Source of the DNA: Streptomyces sp. GESEQ-4
GTDB taxonomy: Bacteria; Actinomycetota; Actinomycetes; Streptomycetales; Streptomycetaceae
NCBI RefSeq assembly: GCF_017948455.1
Contig: NZ_JAFFSU010000007.1
Coordinates: 124,001-188,000 of the forward strand
Direction: 5' to 3'
Length of the DNA: 64,000 nucleotides
The translations under genes were made by a program, and so were the position numbers. This document shows positions 1-9,642 of the stretch, piece by piece. Every line of letters begins with the position of its first letter. The first letter of the stretch is position 1. Under the pieces are notes generated by a model. That model searched no databases and was not told the origin of the DNA. It saw only the letters and a program-made list of their open reading frames with translations.

Positions 1-652
1 GCAGGACAACCGTGTCCTCCATCCCGATCCGCGTAGCCAGCCCCAACCGCCCCGCCAGCCGCAGCACAGGCCACGCACCCCCGTCCTCCCCATGGAGCAA
101 CACCGGCCGGTCATGCGCAGAACCCAGGTCGGCCAACAGTGCCCGCGCGCTCTCCTCGGCCGTGTCCGGCGACGGATCCGTCACCTCCGCCAGCACTCGC
201 AGGACCTGACCCCGGAGTGGCGAGCGCGCGAAGCGGCTCGCCGCGTCCGTCCCGGACCAGATCCCCGCCTCCACGCCGACCCCCCGCTCGATCAGCACGG
301 CGGCGATCTCCTCGGCGCCCGGCTCATGCCAGTTGACCGAGGCGTGATCGGGCAGCACCGTCCACGCACGCACGCGCTCCAGCCGGGCCACCGGATCAGG
401 CTCGGCCCACGCACCGGTGGTCACCCCGACCGGCACTGGCACCGGCACCCGCGCCCGTATCGCATCGAGCGTCGCCGCAACCACCCGCGGCGACAAGGAA
501 TCCTGCCCGCAAGGTGTCTTGGGATGAACATGAACGTCCGTCGCGCCGGCCGCGACGGCGAGCGCGGCCGACTCGGCCATCGCCTCCGGTGACAGCGGCA
601 CTCCGGCACCGTCGGCGGCCCCCCGGGGCCCGTTGAGACACACCTGCACCAT
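1..652 (-). CDS. 3-keto-5-aminohexanoate cleavage enzyme family (BKACE, DUF849), partial
   Basis: The gene runs off the left window edge, so only the N-terminal ~217 residues are visible. BKACE enzymes condense a beta-keto acid with acetyl-CoA and release acetoacetate plus a CoA ester; substrates vary and cannot be told from this fragment. The start reads MVQVCLNGPRGAADG with a TDVHVHPKT segment, whose His41 and His43 match the conserved metal-binding H-x-H pair near positions 46/48 of the family. An ASVNWHEPGAEE segment further on is also typical. The reading frame is continuously open with G/C-ending codons. The C-terminal catalytic part lies outside the window. Confidence 0.85.
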   Translation of the reverse strand, partial: MVQVCLNGPRGAADGAGVPLSPEAMAESAALAVAAGATDVHVHPKTPCGQDSLSPRVVAATLDAIRARVPVPVPVGVTTGAWAEPDPVARLERVRAWTVLPDHASVNWHEPGAEEIAAVLIERGVGVEAGIWSGTDAASRFARSPLRGQVLRVLAEVTDPSPDTAEESARALLADLGSAHDRPVLLHGEDGGAWPVLRLAGRLGLATRIGMEDTVVL

Positions 653-789
653 GCCTAGATGGTGCCAGCCACCACTGACAACGCCCGTCGGCGCCGCAAC
701 TTGGCACCGCAGCTCATCACCCCAGCCCGGCACCGCAGCTCACCGCGTTCAATCGGGGGTGCGGCATCCCCGGCGCACCCCCGCCGTAC

Positions 790-1398
790 CTATGCGGACG
801 CGGACACCAGCAGCCGTCCGCGCCTGGCCGCGGCCAGCGCCTCCGGCGTCAGCACCGGACGCGGCACCACGATGCCGCAGTCCGTGCATACCGGGCCCGA
901 CGAGGGTTCATGGGCCAGGTTGTACTTCCAGATCAGACGCGCTCCGCCGCACACCGGGCAGTCGGACCCCGGTTCGCGTTCCAGGGCGGAGATCAGTCGG
1001 CGCAGTACCTCGGCCAGGGGCTCTCGCGGGTGGACCCGCGGATCGTCGCACCAGGCGACTCCGAAACCGCCCCAGGTCAGCCGGTGCCAGTCATCAACGC
1101 TGCCCGGCCTGCGCAGTCCGTCGTGCTTTTCCTTCTTGCGCCGCTCGGCGAACCCGACCTCGTAGGCCAGCCACACCGAACGCGCCTCTTCCAGCTCGTC
1201 CAACGCGGCCACGAGCCGCGCTGGATCGGGCGAACGGTCCTCGGGACCGAACCCTGCCCGGGAGCACAAATGGTCCCAGGTCGCCCTGTGCCCGTACGGA
1301 GCGAACCGCTCAAGGCACTTGCGGAGCGAATAGCGCCGTAGCGCCAGATCGCACCGTGGATCTCGCACCTGTCTCGCCAGACTCCGGAAACCGGCCAT
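790..1398 (-). CDS. Conserved hypothetical protein with a four-cysteine zinc-ribbon-like C-terminus
   Basis: A 202-residue protein I cannot assign to a named family. The N-terminal ~140 residues are rich in Arg, Trp and acidic residues and contain no membrane segment or signal peptide. Near the C-terminus, CPVCGG (Cys147, Cys150) and CTDCG (Cys171, Cys174) form two CxxC knuckles about 20 residues apart, the spacing of a small zinc ribbon. It lies 137 bases upstream of the BKACE gene on the same strand and is divergent from the penicillin acylase gene. Role unknown; nucleic-acid or protein binding through the ribbon is possible but unproven. Confidence 0.65.
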   Translation of the reverse strand: MAGFRSLARQVRDPRCDLALRRYSLRKCLERFAPYGHRATWDHLCSRAGFGPEDRSPDPARLVAALDELEEARSVWLAYEVGFAERRKKEKHDGLRRPGSVDDWHRLTWGGFGVAWCDDPRVHPREPLAEVLRRLISALEREPGSDCPVCGGARLIWKYNLAHEPSSGPVCTDCGIVVPRPVLTPEALAAARRGRLLVSASA

Positions 1399-1598
1399 CG
1401 CCCTGCACCTCCGTCACACCTGCACCTGTACTTCGGTTACTTCGGCGTCGTCGTTCGGACGTTGTCGAATAGACGTATCGACACGCGATTCGGCTCCATC
1501 CTTTTTTCATGACCTCCAGAAGTTGACGCATGTTCACCTTCCATCGAGGGGATACCGGCGGTAACGTCCGGGCCCACCCCCGTCGGTAGGAGCTGCAC

Positions 1599-4400
1599 AT
1601 GGCACGGCGCACCCCACGCACCGCACTCGACACACTGAGAACTCCCCGTAGATTCCCCGGGTTCCTGAAGTCGGCTTCCGTATGCGTCCTGATTGCCGGT
1701 CTTTTGTCCCCGCTTTCCCAAGCGGCGGCGGCCGAGACCGCGGAGATCGACACGTCGGCGGCGGTCACCGACCATTGCGGCAGCCAGTGCTCCGAGATCC
1801 TCCCGGCCGGCCAGAACGGCAACGCCACCCTCGCCCAGATCATCCTGAACCAGGCCTTCGGCACCCAGCCCGCACACGCCGAGGACCAGCTCGGCCCGTA
1901 CGCCAAGCTGGCCACCGGCTACTCCGGCCTCACCAACTCCACGATCAACTCGTTCTTCAACGACGCGTCGTTCGGGGTCCCCGCCGATCAAGTCGCCTCC
2001 ACCGTCAAACCCGCCGGCCGCGGCGATGTGACGATCGTCCGCGACAAGAAGACGGGTGTGCCGCACATCACCGGTACCACTCGATACGGCACGGAGTTCG
2101 GAGCCGGCTATGCGGCAGCCGAGGACCGGCTGTGGCTGATGGACGTCTTCCGGCATGTCGGACGCGGCCAGCTGACCCCCTTCGCGGGCGGCGCGGCCTC
2201 CAACCAGGGCCTGGAGCAGCAGTTCTGGCGCACCGCGCCCTACACCGAGGCTGACCTCCAGGCGCAGATCGACAACGCGGTCGCCAGCAACGGCGAGCGC
2301 GGCCAGCAGGCCCTCGCCGACGTCAAGGCCTACATCGCCGGCATCAACGCCTACATCGACGCCTCCGACAAAGGCCGCTATTTCCCCGGCGAGTACGTCC
2401 TGACCGGCCACAAGGACTCCGTCACCAACGCCGGCACGATCCAGCACTTCAAGCTCACCGACCTGGTCGCGCTGGCCTCCGTCATCGGCGCCCTGTTCGG
2501 CTCCGGGGGCGGCGGCGAGGTCAACAACGCGCTCTCGCTGCTCGCCGCCCAGGAGAAGTACGGCGTCGCCGAGGGCACCAAGGTCTGGGAGTCCTTCCGC
2601 GAGCGCAACGACCCCGAGGCCGTCCTCACCCTCCACGACGGCAGCTTCCCGTACGCCTCGAAGCCCGACGACCCGCAGGGCGCCGCGATACCCGACGCCG
2701 GTTCGGTGGCCGAGGAACAGCTGGTGTACGACCGTACGGGCAGCGCCTCGACATCGAGTGCCGCCAGCACGTCGAGCACCGCGACCGACACCGCGCTCTC
2801 CTCCGCCAAGCGCGGTATGTCCAACGCCCTGGTGGTCAGCGGCGAGCACACCGCCAGCGGCAACCCGGTCGCCGTCTTCGGGCCGCAGACCGGCTACTTC
2901 GCGCCCCAGCTGCTGATGCTCCAGGAGATCCAGGGCCCCGGTCTCAGCGCCCGCGGCGCCTCCTTCGCCGGCTTGAGCATGTACGTCGAACTGGGCCGCG
3001 GCCAGGACTACGCGTGGAGCGCCACGACCTCAGGCCAGGACATCATCGACAGCTACGCCGTCGAACTGTGCCAGGACGACTACCACTACATGTACCGCGG
3101 CACCTGTACGGCGATGGAGAAGGTCGAGCAGAAGAACGCCTGGAAGCCGACCACCGCCGACGGCACGGCGGCGGGCTCGTACACGATGCGCGTCTGGCGC
3201 ACCAAGTACGGCCCCGTCCAGTACCGCGCCACCGTCGACGGCAAGAAGGTCGCCTACACCACCCTGCGCTCGTCCTTCCTGCACGAGGCCGACTCGATCA
3301 TCGGCTTCCAGATGCTCAACGACCCGGGCTACGTCGACAGCCCGCAGACCTTCCAGCGCGCGGTGCAGCACATCAACTACACGTTCAACTGGTTCTACGT
3401 CGACTCCGAGCACACCGCGTACTACAACAGCGGCAACAACCCGGTGCGGGCCACCGGCGTCGACGCCGAGTTCCCGGTGTGGGCGCGGCCGGCGTACGAG
3501 TGGAAGAACTGGAACCCGGCGACGAACACCGCCGACTACACGCCGCCGTCCGCGCACCCGAACTCCATCGACCAGGACTACTACATCTCCTGGAACAACA
3601 AGCAGGCCAAGGACTACACGACCGCGCCCTGGGGCGGCGGCTCCGTGCACCGCGGCAATCTGCTGGAGGACCGGGTGAAGAAGCTGGTCGCCGCCGGTGG
3701 GGTCACCCGGGCCTCGCTGACGAAGGCGATGGCCGACGCCGGGCTCGCCGATCTGCGGGCGGAGAACGTGCTGCCGGATCTGCTCAAGGTCGTCAACAGC
3801 TCGACGGTGACCGATGCCACGGCCAAGGCGGCGGTCGACAAGCTGTCCGCGTGGGTGACGGCGGGCGGCGGCAAGCGCACGGAGACGTCGGCCGGTTCGA
3901 AGACATACGCCCATGCCGACGCGATCCGCATCCTGGACGCGTGGTGGCCCCTGCTGGTGAAGGCCGAATTCGAACCCGGCCTCGGCAGCGAGCTGTACGG
4001 CGCCTTCACCGCCAACCTGCCGATCGACGAGACCCCCTCGGCCGCCCACGGCCCGACCGGCGCCCATGCCGGAAGCGCCTTCCAGTACGGCTGGTGGAGC
4101 TATGTCGACAAGGACATCCGGGCAGTGCTCGGTGAGAGTGTGCAAGGGCCGCTCGCCAAGAAGTACTGCGGCGGCGGCAGCCTCAGCGCCTGCCGGGACA
4201 CCCTCATCAGCACGCTGAAGGAGGCGGCCGGCAAGACCCCGGCCCAGGTCTACCCCGGCGACGACCTGTGCGCGGCCGGCAACCAGTGGTGCGCCGACTC
4301 GATCAACCAGCGCACGCTGGGCGGCATCAAGCACCCCAACATCAGCTGGCAGAACCGGCCGACGTACCAGCAGGTGGTCGAGTTCACGTCACACAGGTGA
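1599..4400 (+). CDS. Secreted penicillin acylase-family (Ntn) hydrolase
   Basis: A 933-residue N-terminal-nucleophile amide hydrolase of the penicillin acylase/acyl-homoserine-lactone acylase family. These are exported as one chain and cut autocatalytically into alpha and beta subunits. The start has an Arg-rich n-region, a hydrophobic stretch (VCVLIAGLLSPLSQAAAA) and an Ala-rich cleavage site. An alpha-subunit part follows (DKKTGVPHITGTTRYG), then a low-complexity Ser/Thr linker around residues 377-404. Ser408 in MSNALVVSG is the expected new N-terminal nucleophile of the beta chain. The YYNSGNN motif fits the oxyanion-hole region. A GGAGC ribosome site lies just upstream. The acyl substrate (penicillin, AHL, lipopeptide) cannot be predicted. 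Confidence 0.9.
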   Translation: MARRTPRTALDTLRTPRRFPGFLKSASVCVLIAGLLSPLSQAAAAETAEIDTSAAVTDHCGSQCSEILPAGQNGNATLAQIILNQAFGTQPAHAEDQLGPYAKLATGYSGLTNSTINSFFNDASFGVPADQVASTVKPAGRGDVTIVRDKKTGVPHITGTTRYGTEFGAGYAAAEDRLWLMDVFRHVGRGQLTPFAGGAASNQGLEQQFWRTAPYTEADLQAQIDNAVASNGERGQQALADVKAYIAGINAYIDASDKGRYFPGEYVLTGHKDSVTNAGTIQHFKLTDLVALASVIGALFGSGGGGEVNNALSLLAAQEKYGVAEGTKVWESFRERNDPEAVLTLHDGSFPYASKPDDPQGAAIPDAGSVAEEQLVYDRTGSASTSSAASTSSTATDTALSSAKRGMSNALVVSGEHTASGNPVAVFGPQTGYFAPQLLMLQEIQGPGLSARGASFAGLSMYVELGRGQDYAWSATTSGQDIIDSYAVELCQDDYHYMYRGTCTAMEKVEQKNAWKPTTADGTAAGSYTMRVWRTKYGPVQYRATVDGKKVAYTTLRSSFLHEADSIIGFQMLNDPGYVDSPQTFQRAVQHINYTFNWFYVDSEHTAYYNSGNNPVRATGVDAEFPVWARPAYEWKNWNPATNTADYTPPSAHPNSIDQDYYISWNNKQAKDYTTAPWGGGSVHRGNLLEDRVKKLVAAGGVTRASLTKAMADAGLADLRAENVLPDLLKVVNSSTVTDATAKAAVDKLSAWVTAGGGKRTETSAGSKTYAHADAIRILDAWWPLLVKAEFEPGLGSELYGAFTANLPIDETPSAAHGPTGAHAGSAFQYGWWSYVDKDIRAVLGESVQGPLAKKYCGGGSLSACRDTLISTLKEAAGKTPAQVYPGDDLCAAGNQWCADSINQRTLGGIKHPNISWQNRPTYQQVVEFTSHR

Positions 4401-4416
4401 GTTGAGGGGCGGCGGG

Positions 4417-5736
4417 TCAGGCGACACGGCCCGCCGCCAGCACCACCTGCGCCAACTCCCGGTGCGCGATGTCGCTGTGCGCGCCGGCCGGTGGGCCGCC
4501 GCGTTTGACCACGGCGGCCGCGTCGACGTTCACACACCCCGACGCGGGCAGCTTGCCCTTCTTCAGCGCGTCGGCGAGCTTCAACGCGCGCGTGCCCGGC
4601 ACCGCCCGCATCCCCTTGTGTCCCATCGCCCCCCACTTGTCGCCGAGCATCCCCCCGACATTCAGGCCGAGGACCGTCCGATCGTCGTCCGCCATGCGTG
4701 AGGCCAGCGGATACATCGTGCCGAGGGCCGAGTCGTGGTGGGAGTGGCAGCACACCATGGGACCGTCGATGCGGTTCTGCTGGCCCTGGAGCACGCCTCC
4801 CGCGCGCGCGTCGTGCGGGAGCCGAGCAGCGAACGCGTAGTGCGAGAAGGCCCCTTGGAGCAGCGTCACCGACTTCACCGTGCGCACCCCCTCGGGCAGC
4901 CCGCGCAGCGCGAACGACACCAACCGCCCGCCGAAGCTGTGCCCGACGAGATGCACGCGCGCGTGCGGTACGTCCTTGGCCAGCTGCCCGACGACCCGGC
5001 CGAGCCCACGCTCCCCGACGGTTCCCGCGCGCCGCTTCATCGCGTAGTACGTCGCCTGCCGCAGCAGTTCCTGGGCACCCTTCCAGGGGTTGGGCAGGGA
5101 AAAGGACGCCGTGCCGCCCGGAGACTCGAGACCGGCCAGCGCCTGCGCGAACTCCTCGCAGGCCGTCGCCGCCGACCCGGAGAACATCCGCGGCTCGCTC
5201 TGCGGCACCCCCTCCGCCAGCGTGTCCGCCGCGAACAGCGCCTGCGGCCCCGGCGGTACGACCTCCACCAGCAGCCGCACCAGCCGGCCGAACTCCTCCA
5301 ACTCGGCCTCCTCACGCGGCTGCTGGTCCAGCATGCGCGCGATCTGGTCGATCACGGTCGCCCGGCCGGGAAAGGTCTCCAGCAGCGAGTGCCGCGTGTC
5401 CTTGTCGAGCGCGGATTGCTGCGACATCTCGGCCGCCACCGACCGTGGGAAGTCGGGGATCGGCTCGTCGGAGAACCGCATCGACGGCCACAGCACACCC
5501 ACGTACCCGAGCCTGGCCCCCGGCACGAGCTGGGGGAACGGTGCGAAGAAGCGGCTGTAGAGCCGGGTCGCGATCGAGCGGTCGTTGTTCCAGCCATGCG
5601 CGAAGACGATCAGGTCACCGACCTTCCGGTCCGCGACACCGGCGAGCAGCCGGTCCCGCTGCTTGCCGTTCACGTCGCCGTCCGCGTCGAACGTCAGCTC
5701 CCAGTAGGGAGTCACGCTCATCTCCGGATCCGTCAT
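4417..5736 (-). CDS. Alpha/beta-fold hydrolase, cytoplasmic
   Basis: A 439-residue protein with an alpha/beta hydrolase core. GHSFGG with nucleophile Ser267 matches the G-x-S-x-G elbow, and VFAHGWNND near residue 45 fits the oxyanion-hole strand. A His in the C-terminal third (CCHSHHDSALGTMYP) may complete the triad together with an Asp. No signal peptide is visible. The middle carries an inserted helical region (residues ~120-230) of unknown purpose. An AAGGGGG ribosome site precedes the ATG. It is convergent with the penicillin acylase gene, with only 16 bases between stops. It could be an esterase, lipase-like enzyme or peptidase; substrate unknown. Confidence 0.75.
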   Translation of the reverse strand: MTDPEMSVTPYWELTFDADGDVNGKQRDRLLAGVADRKVGDLIVFAHGWNNDRSIATRLYSRFFAPFPQLVPGARLGYVGVLWPSMRFSDEPIPDFPRSVAAEMSQQSALDKDTRHSLLETFPGRATVIDQIARMLDQQPREEAELEEFGRLVRLLVEVVPPGPQALFAADTLAEGVPQSEPRMFSGSAATACEEFAQALAGLESPGGTASFSLPNPWKGAQELLRQATYYAMKRRAGTVGERGLGRVVGQLAKDVPHARVHLVGHSFGGRLVSFALRGLPEGVRTVKSVTLLQGAFSHYAFAARLPHDARAGGVLQGQQNRIDGPMVCCHSHHDSALGTMYPLASRMADDDRTVLGLNVGGMLGDKWGAMGHKGMRAVPGTRALKLADALKKGKLPASGCVNVDAAAVVKRGGPPAGAHSDIAHRELAQVVLAAGRVA

Positions 5737-5816
5737 GCCGGGCCCCCTTGTCCCCCGATGTCACGTGATGCGTGGCATCGTCCTGCGCCCGGGCGGGGTT
5801 GGCCAGACGGCCGGAG

Positions 5817-7058
5817 TCATCTGTAGAGGAGATACTCCTTCCGGACCTTCCGGAACGCCGCCAGCTCCTGCTGCCAGCCCGCCACCACCTCGTCCGTGCC
5901 GGCTCCCGCGTCGATCGCCGTGCGCACCCGCGTGGAGCCGGTGAGCTTGTCGATCCAGTTGTCCGACCGCCACGCGAAGCCGCTCCACACCTTCTTGGCG
6001 GTCACCAGCAGCGCGATGCCCGTGCGCACGGGGTCGTACGCGGCCCGGTCGTGCACATGGAGCTGTACGCCGCCGATGGTCTTCCCCTGGAACTTGGAGA
6101 AGACCGGAGCGAAGTACGCCTCCCTGAAATGGACGCCGGGCAGACGGAGTTGATTCACCTCGGCGGCCCAGCGCCCGTCGATGCCCTCGGCGCCGAGCAG
6201 TTCGAAGGGGCGGGTGGTGCCGCGTCCCTCGGAGAGGTTGGTGCCCTCGAAGAGACACGTCCCCGAGTACACGAGGGCGGTGTCGGGGGTGGGCATGTTC
6301 GGGCTCGGAGGCACCCACGGCAGCCCGGACGCGTCGTAGAACTCCGACCGCTTCCACCCCGTCATCCGTACGGTGTCCAGCTCGACCGGGGTGGTCAGGA
6401 ACTCCCCGTTGAACAGGCGCGCCAGCTCGGCGACCGTCATGCCGTGCGCCTGCGAGATCGGTTGCCGGCCGACGAAGGTCGCGAACTCCTTGTGCAGGAC
6501 CGGGCCTTGGGCCTCGCGGCCCGTCACCGGGTTCGGGCGGTCGAGCACGACGAGGCGTTTGCCGGCGAGTCGGGCCGCCTCCATGCAGTCGTACAGCGTC
6601 CAGATGTACGTGTAGAAGCGGGCGCCGACGTCCTGGATGTCGAAGACGATCGTGTCGACGCCTGACGCGGTGAAGATGTCGGCGAGGGGGCGGCCGCTCT
6701 TGAGGTACGTGTCGTAGACGGGGAGGCCGGTTGCCGGGTCGTCGTAGCGGCCTTCGGAGCCGCCGGCCTGGGCGGTGCCGCGAAAGCCGTGTTCGGGGCC
6801 GAAGACGGCCCCTAGGTTCACTCGGTTGTCGTTGTGCATGACGTCGACGATGTGGCGGGTGTCTCTGGTGATGCCGGTGGGGTTGGTGACGATTCCGACT
6901 CGGTCGCCGTCGAGTGCCGCGTAGCCGTCTGCGGCCAGTCGCTCGAAGCCGGTTTGCCTGCGGCGCTGGGCCGCGGAGGCGGGGGGTGCGCTGGATAGTG
7001 CGGTTGCTGCCGTTGTCGCTGCGAGGAGGGCTCGTCTGGATAGGCGCATGGGGTGCAC
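5817..7058 (-). CDS. DUF1343 protein, NamZ-type exo-beta-N-acetylmuramidase (GH171), exported
   Basis: A 413-residue protein of the DUF1343 family. Its characterised member NamZ of Bacillus subtilis releases MurNAc from the non-reducing end of peptidoglycan fragments. The N-terminus has a twin-arginine-like start (MRLSRRALLAA, then an Ala-rich stretch ending ASAAQ), so export by Tat or Sec is likely. Family blocks visible include GIVTNPTGITRD, GAVFGPEHGFRGTAQAG, VFDIQDVGARFYTY and EGTNLSEGRGTTRPFE. The GTG at the 5' end is preferred over the ATG three codons later because GGGAGC lies at proper spacing from it. A role in wall recycling is inferred from the family. Confidence 0.85.
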   Translation of the reverse strand: MHPMRLSRRALLAATTAATALSSAPPASAAQRRRQTGFERLAADGYAALDGDRVGIVTNPTGITRDTRHIVDVMHNDNRVNLGAVFGPEHGFRGTAQAGGSEGRYDDPATGLPVYDTYLKSGRPLADIFTASGVDTIVFDIQDVGARFYTYIWTLYDCMEAARLAGKRLVVLDRPNPVTGREAQGPVLHKEFATFVGRQPISQAHGMTVAELARLFNGEFLTTPVELDTVRMTGWKRSEFYDASGLPWVPPSPNMPTPDTALVYSGTCLFEGTNLSEGRGTTRPFELLGAEGIDGRWAAEVNQLRLPGVHFREAYFAPVFSKFQGKTIGGVQLHVHDRAAYDPVRTGIALLVTAKKVWSGFAWRSDNWIDKLTGSTRVRTAIDAGAGTDEVVAGWQQELAAFRKVRKEYLLYR

Positions 7059-7107
7059 GGTATTGCTCCCGCCGGTTGTGTGGAAGCTGCTGGTAGTTCG
7101 TGGCTTG

Positions 7108-7137
7108 TCGCGCAGTTCCCCGCGCCCCTTACCGGCG
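7108..7137. repeat. Short Streptomyces dispersed repeat (cgcagttccccgcgcccct type)
   Basis: Contains the core CGCAGTTCCCCGCGCCCCT, a dispersed sequence I recognise from many Streptomyces intergenic regions. It lies between two divergent genes. A second copy of the same core lies at about 48072-48100, inside a baseplate coding sequence. Confidence 0.6.
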
Positions 7138-7161
7138 ATTTCCTTGCCCTTCCTCTAGCAC

Positions 7162-7177
7162 ATACCGACCGGTTAGT
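7162..7177. promoter_or_regulatory. Candidate TetR operator upstream of the SDR/acyl-CoA ligase operon
   Basis: ATACCGACCGGTTAGT is an imperfect palindrome centred at 7170/7171, 37 bases upstream of the SDR start. A near-identical palindrome (CCGACCGGTCGG) occurs upstream of the divergent phosphotransferase/acyl-CoA dehydrogenase operon at 12569-12580. Both units border the TetR gene at 9639, so autoregulation plus control of the second unit is the simplest reading. Confidence 0.5.
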
Positions 7178-7213
7178 CTGGCCCTGCAGTGGAGCCGTAG
7201 TCGAAGGAGACCG

Positions 7214-7978
7214 ATGGTGGAAGCCGTGCAGGACACCGGAGTAGTCGTCACCGGAGCTGGGGGCGGGATCGGGGCCGCGCTTGCGCGGCGGTTTGCTGCC
7301 GGAGGGGCCCGGGTCGTCGTCAACGATCTGGATGCCGATAAGGCCAAGGCCGTTGCCGATGAGATCGGGGGCATCGCGGTGCCGGGTGATGCCTCGGCCA
7401 TTGTTGGCGAAGCCCGCGACGCTCTCGGTGGCGTCGTCGATGTCTACTGTGCCAATGCCGGGCTTCCCTCGGGTGGGTCCGAGGGGGCCGGTGAGCAGGT
7501 GTGGGCGTTGGCCTGGGATGTGAATGTGATGGCGCATGTGCGGGCGGCGCAGGAGTTGGTTCCGGGGTGGCTGGAGCGGGGGCGGGGGCGGTTCGTGTCC
7601 ACCGTGTCGGCCGCGGGGCTGCTGACCATGATCGGGGCCGCGCCGTACAGCGTGACCAAGCACGGTGCGTACGCCTTCGCCGAGTGGCTGTCGTTGACGT
7701 ATCGGCACCGGGGGATCAAGGTGCACGCGATCTGTCCGCAGGGTGTGCGGACGGACATGCTGGCCGGTACCGGGAGTGCCGGGGATCTGGTGCTGAAGCC
7801 GACCGCGATCGAGCCGGAGGATGTCGCGGACGCGCTGTTCAAGGGGATCGAGGAGGACCGGTTCCTGATCCTGCCGCATCCCGAGGTCGGCGGGTACTAC
7901 CAGGCTCGGGCCACCGACCCGGAGCGCTGGCTGACGAACATGAACCACATTCAGCAGAAGTGGGAGGAGGCCGAGTGA
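7214..7978 (+). CDS. SDR-family oxidoreductase
   Basis: A 254-residue classical short-chain dehydrogenase. The N-terminal VVTGAGGGIGAAL is the TGxxxGxG dinucleotide site, VNDLDADKA is the acidic loop expected after beta-2, and Tyr145/Lys149 in YSVTKHG are the catalytic pair. The ATG at 7214 is chosen because GAAGGAGA lies just upstream and the Rossmann strand starts only eight residues later; an earlier in-frame start would add an unsupported 38-residue tail. The stop overlaps the GTG of the acyl-CoA ligase gene (GTGA), implying coupled translation. Likely an oxidation or reduction step on an acyl or alcohol intermediate in the lipid-catabolic locus. Confidence 0.88.
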   Translation: MVEAVQDTGVVVTGAGGGIGAALARRFAAGGARVVVNDLDADKAKAVADEIGGIAVPGDASAIVGEARDALGGVVDVYCANAGLPSGGSEGAGEQVWALAWDVNVMAHVRAAQELVPGWLERGRGRFVSTVSAAGLLTMIGAAPYSVTKHGAYAFAEWLSLTYRHRGIKVHAICPQGVRTDMLAGTGSAGDLVLKPTAIEPEDVADALFKGIEEDRFLILPHPEVGGYYQARATDPERWLTNMNHIQQKWEEAE

Positions 7979-9642
7979 CCGGCTCCCGCTATGCCGAGCG
8001 GCCCTGGCTGGGGCTGCTGAACGACGCCCAGCGTGCGCCCATCGCTCCCGTCGACTCGCTTGTGCATGCGCTGCGTCGGGCCGTCGGCGAGACGCCGGAC
8101 CGTATCTGCCTCGCCTACTTCGATGCCCGGCTGAGCTTTCGCGAGGTCGACGAGCTGAGCGACTCCGTCGCCGGGCATCTGGCCGCGCGGGGTCTGGAGC
8201 GTGGTGACCGGGTCGCGGTGTTGCTGCAGAACTCGCCGCACTTCGTGCTGGCGCTGCTCGGCGCCTGGAAGGCGGGCGCGGTCGTCGTGCCGGTGAACCC
8301 CATGTACAAGGCGGGGGAGGTCGGCCATGTGCTGCGGGACGGTGACGTGGCGGCGCTGATCTGCGCCGACCGGGCCTGGGAGTCGTATCTGCGCGAGACG
8401 GCACAGGGCTCGCCGGTGCGGATCGTGCTCACCGCCAGTGAGTTGGACTTCCAAACCCGTGACGACGCGCGCGTGCTGTCCTTCGAGCGGCTGCCGCAGG
8501 CCGCCGATGCCGATGATCTGACGGTGGTCGCCCGGCAGGGGGACAAGGCACCGGAGGGGCGTGAACCAGGGCCCTCGGACATCGCGCTGATCAGCTACAC
8601 CTCGGGCACCAGCGGCACGCCCAAGGGCGCCACCAACACGCACGGCAACATCATGTACAACGCCGAGCGGCAGCGGACCGGGCTCGGGCTGCCCGAGGAG
8701 CCCGTCTACTTCGCGCTGGCGCCGCTGTTCCACATCACCGGGATGGTCTGCCAGCTCGGCGCGTGTCTCAACAGCGCGGGCACGCTGGTGCTGGCGTACC
8801 GCTTCGAGGCCGGGGTCGTGCTGGACGCGTTCGCCGAGCACCGGCCGTACTACACCGTCGGCCCGTCGACCGCCTTCATGGCGCTGGCGGCCCATCCGGA
8901 CGTCACCCCGGACCACTTCTCCTCGTTCCGGATCATCTCCTCCGGCGGTGCTCCGCTGCCGCCCGCGCTGGTGGAGAAGTTCCGGGCGGGCTTCGGGCCG
9001 TACATCCGCAACGGGTACGGCCTCACCGAGTGCACCGCGCCCTGTGCGTCCGTGCCGCCGGGGCGGGAGGCGCCCGTCGACCCGGCGTCCGGGACGCTGG
9101 CCGTCGGGGTGCCGGGGCCGGACACGGTCGTGCGGATCGTCGACGACCGGGGAGCGGAGGTGCCGTTCGGGGAGCAGGGCGAGATCCTCGTACGGGGACC
9201 GCAGGTCGTCCCCGGTTACTGGCGCCGCCCCGACGCCACCGCCGAGACCTTCCCGGGCGGCGAGTTGCGTACCGGCGACATCGGCTTCATGGACGCCGAG
9301 GGGTGGCTGTACGTCGTCGACCGGAAGAAGGACATGATCAACGCGTCTGGCTTCAAGGTGTGGCCGCGTGAGGTCGAGGACGTGCTGTACACGCATCCGG
9401 CGGTGCGTGAGGCGGCTGTCGTCGGGGTGCCCGACGGGTACCGCGGAGAGACCGTCAAGGCGTACATCAGCCTCCGTCCCGGCGCCGACACGGACCCCGG
9501 TGCGCTGGCCGCGTACTGCAAGGAGAGACTGGCCGCCTACAAGTATCCGCGGCAGGTGGAGATCCTGCCCGAGTTGCCCAAGACGGCGAGTGGCAAGATC
9601 CTCCGTCGGGAGCTTCGTTCCCGGCCGCAAGACGGTCAGTGA
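7975..9642 (+). CDS. Class I adenylate-forming acyl-CoA ligase
   Basis: A 555-residue AMP-binding enzyme expected to activate a carboxylic acid as acyl-AMP and transfer it to CoA. Visible motifs are ISYTSGTSGTPKG (residues 206-218, phosphate loop), NGYGLTECTAP (aromatic/ATP motif), LRTGDIGFMD, and the hinge and A8 region around DRKKDMINASGFKVWP. Lys541 in TASGKILRREL is the catalytic lysine. GTG 7975 overlaps the SDR stop by four bases and is preferred over upstream in-frame codons, which lie inside the SDR gene. The 3' end again overlaps the TetR gene (GTGA). Most like medium/long-chain fatty-acid or cyclohexanecarboxylate-type ligases; substrate undetermined. Confidence 0.9.
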   Translation: MTGSRYAERPWLGLLNDAQRAPIAPVDSLVHALRRAVGETPDRICLAYFDARLSFREVDELSDSVAGHLAARGLERGDRVAVLLQNSPHFVLALLGAWKAGAVVVPVNPMYKAGEVGHVLRDGDVAALICADRAWESYLRETAQGSPVRIVLTASELDFQTRDDARVLSFERLPQAADADDLTVVARQGDKAPEGREPGPSDIALISYTSGTSGTPKGATNTHGNIMYNAERQRTGLGLPEEPVYFALAPLFHITGMVCQLGACLNSAGTLVLAYRFEAGVVLDAFAEHRPYYTVGPSTAFMALAAHPDVTPDHFSSFRIISSGGAPLPPALVEKFRAGFGPYIRNGYGLTECTAPCASVPPGREAPVDPASGTLAVGVPGPDTVVRIVDDRGAEVPFGEQGEILVRGPQVVPGYWRRPDATAETFPGGELRTGDIGFMDAEGWLYVVDRKKDMINASGFKVWPREVEDVLYTHPAVREAAVVGVPDGYRGETVKAYISLRPGADTDPGALAAYCKERLAAYKYPRQVEILPELPKTASGKILRRELRSRPQDGQ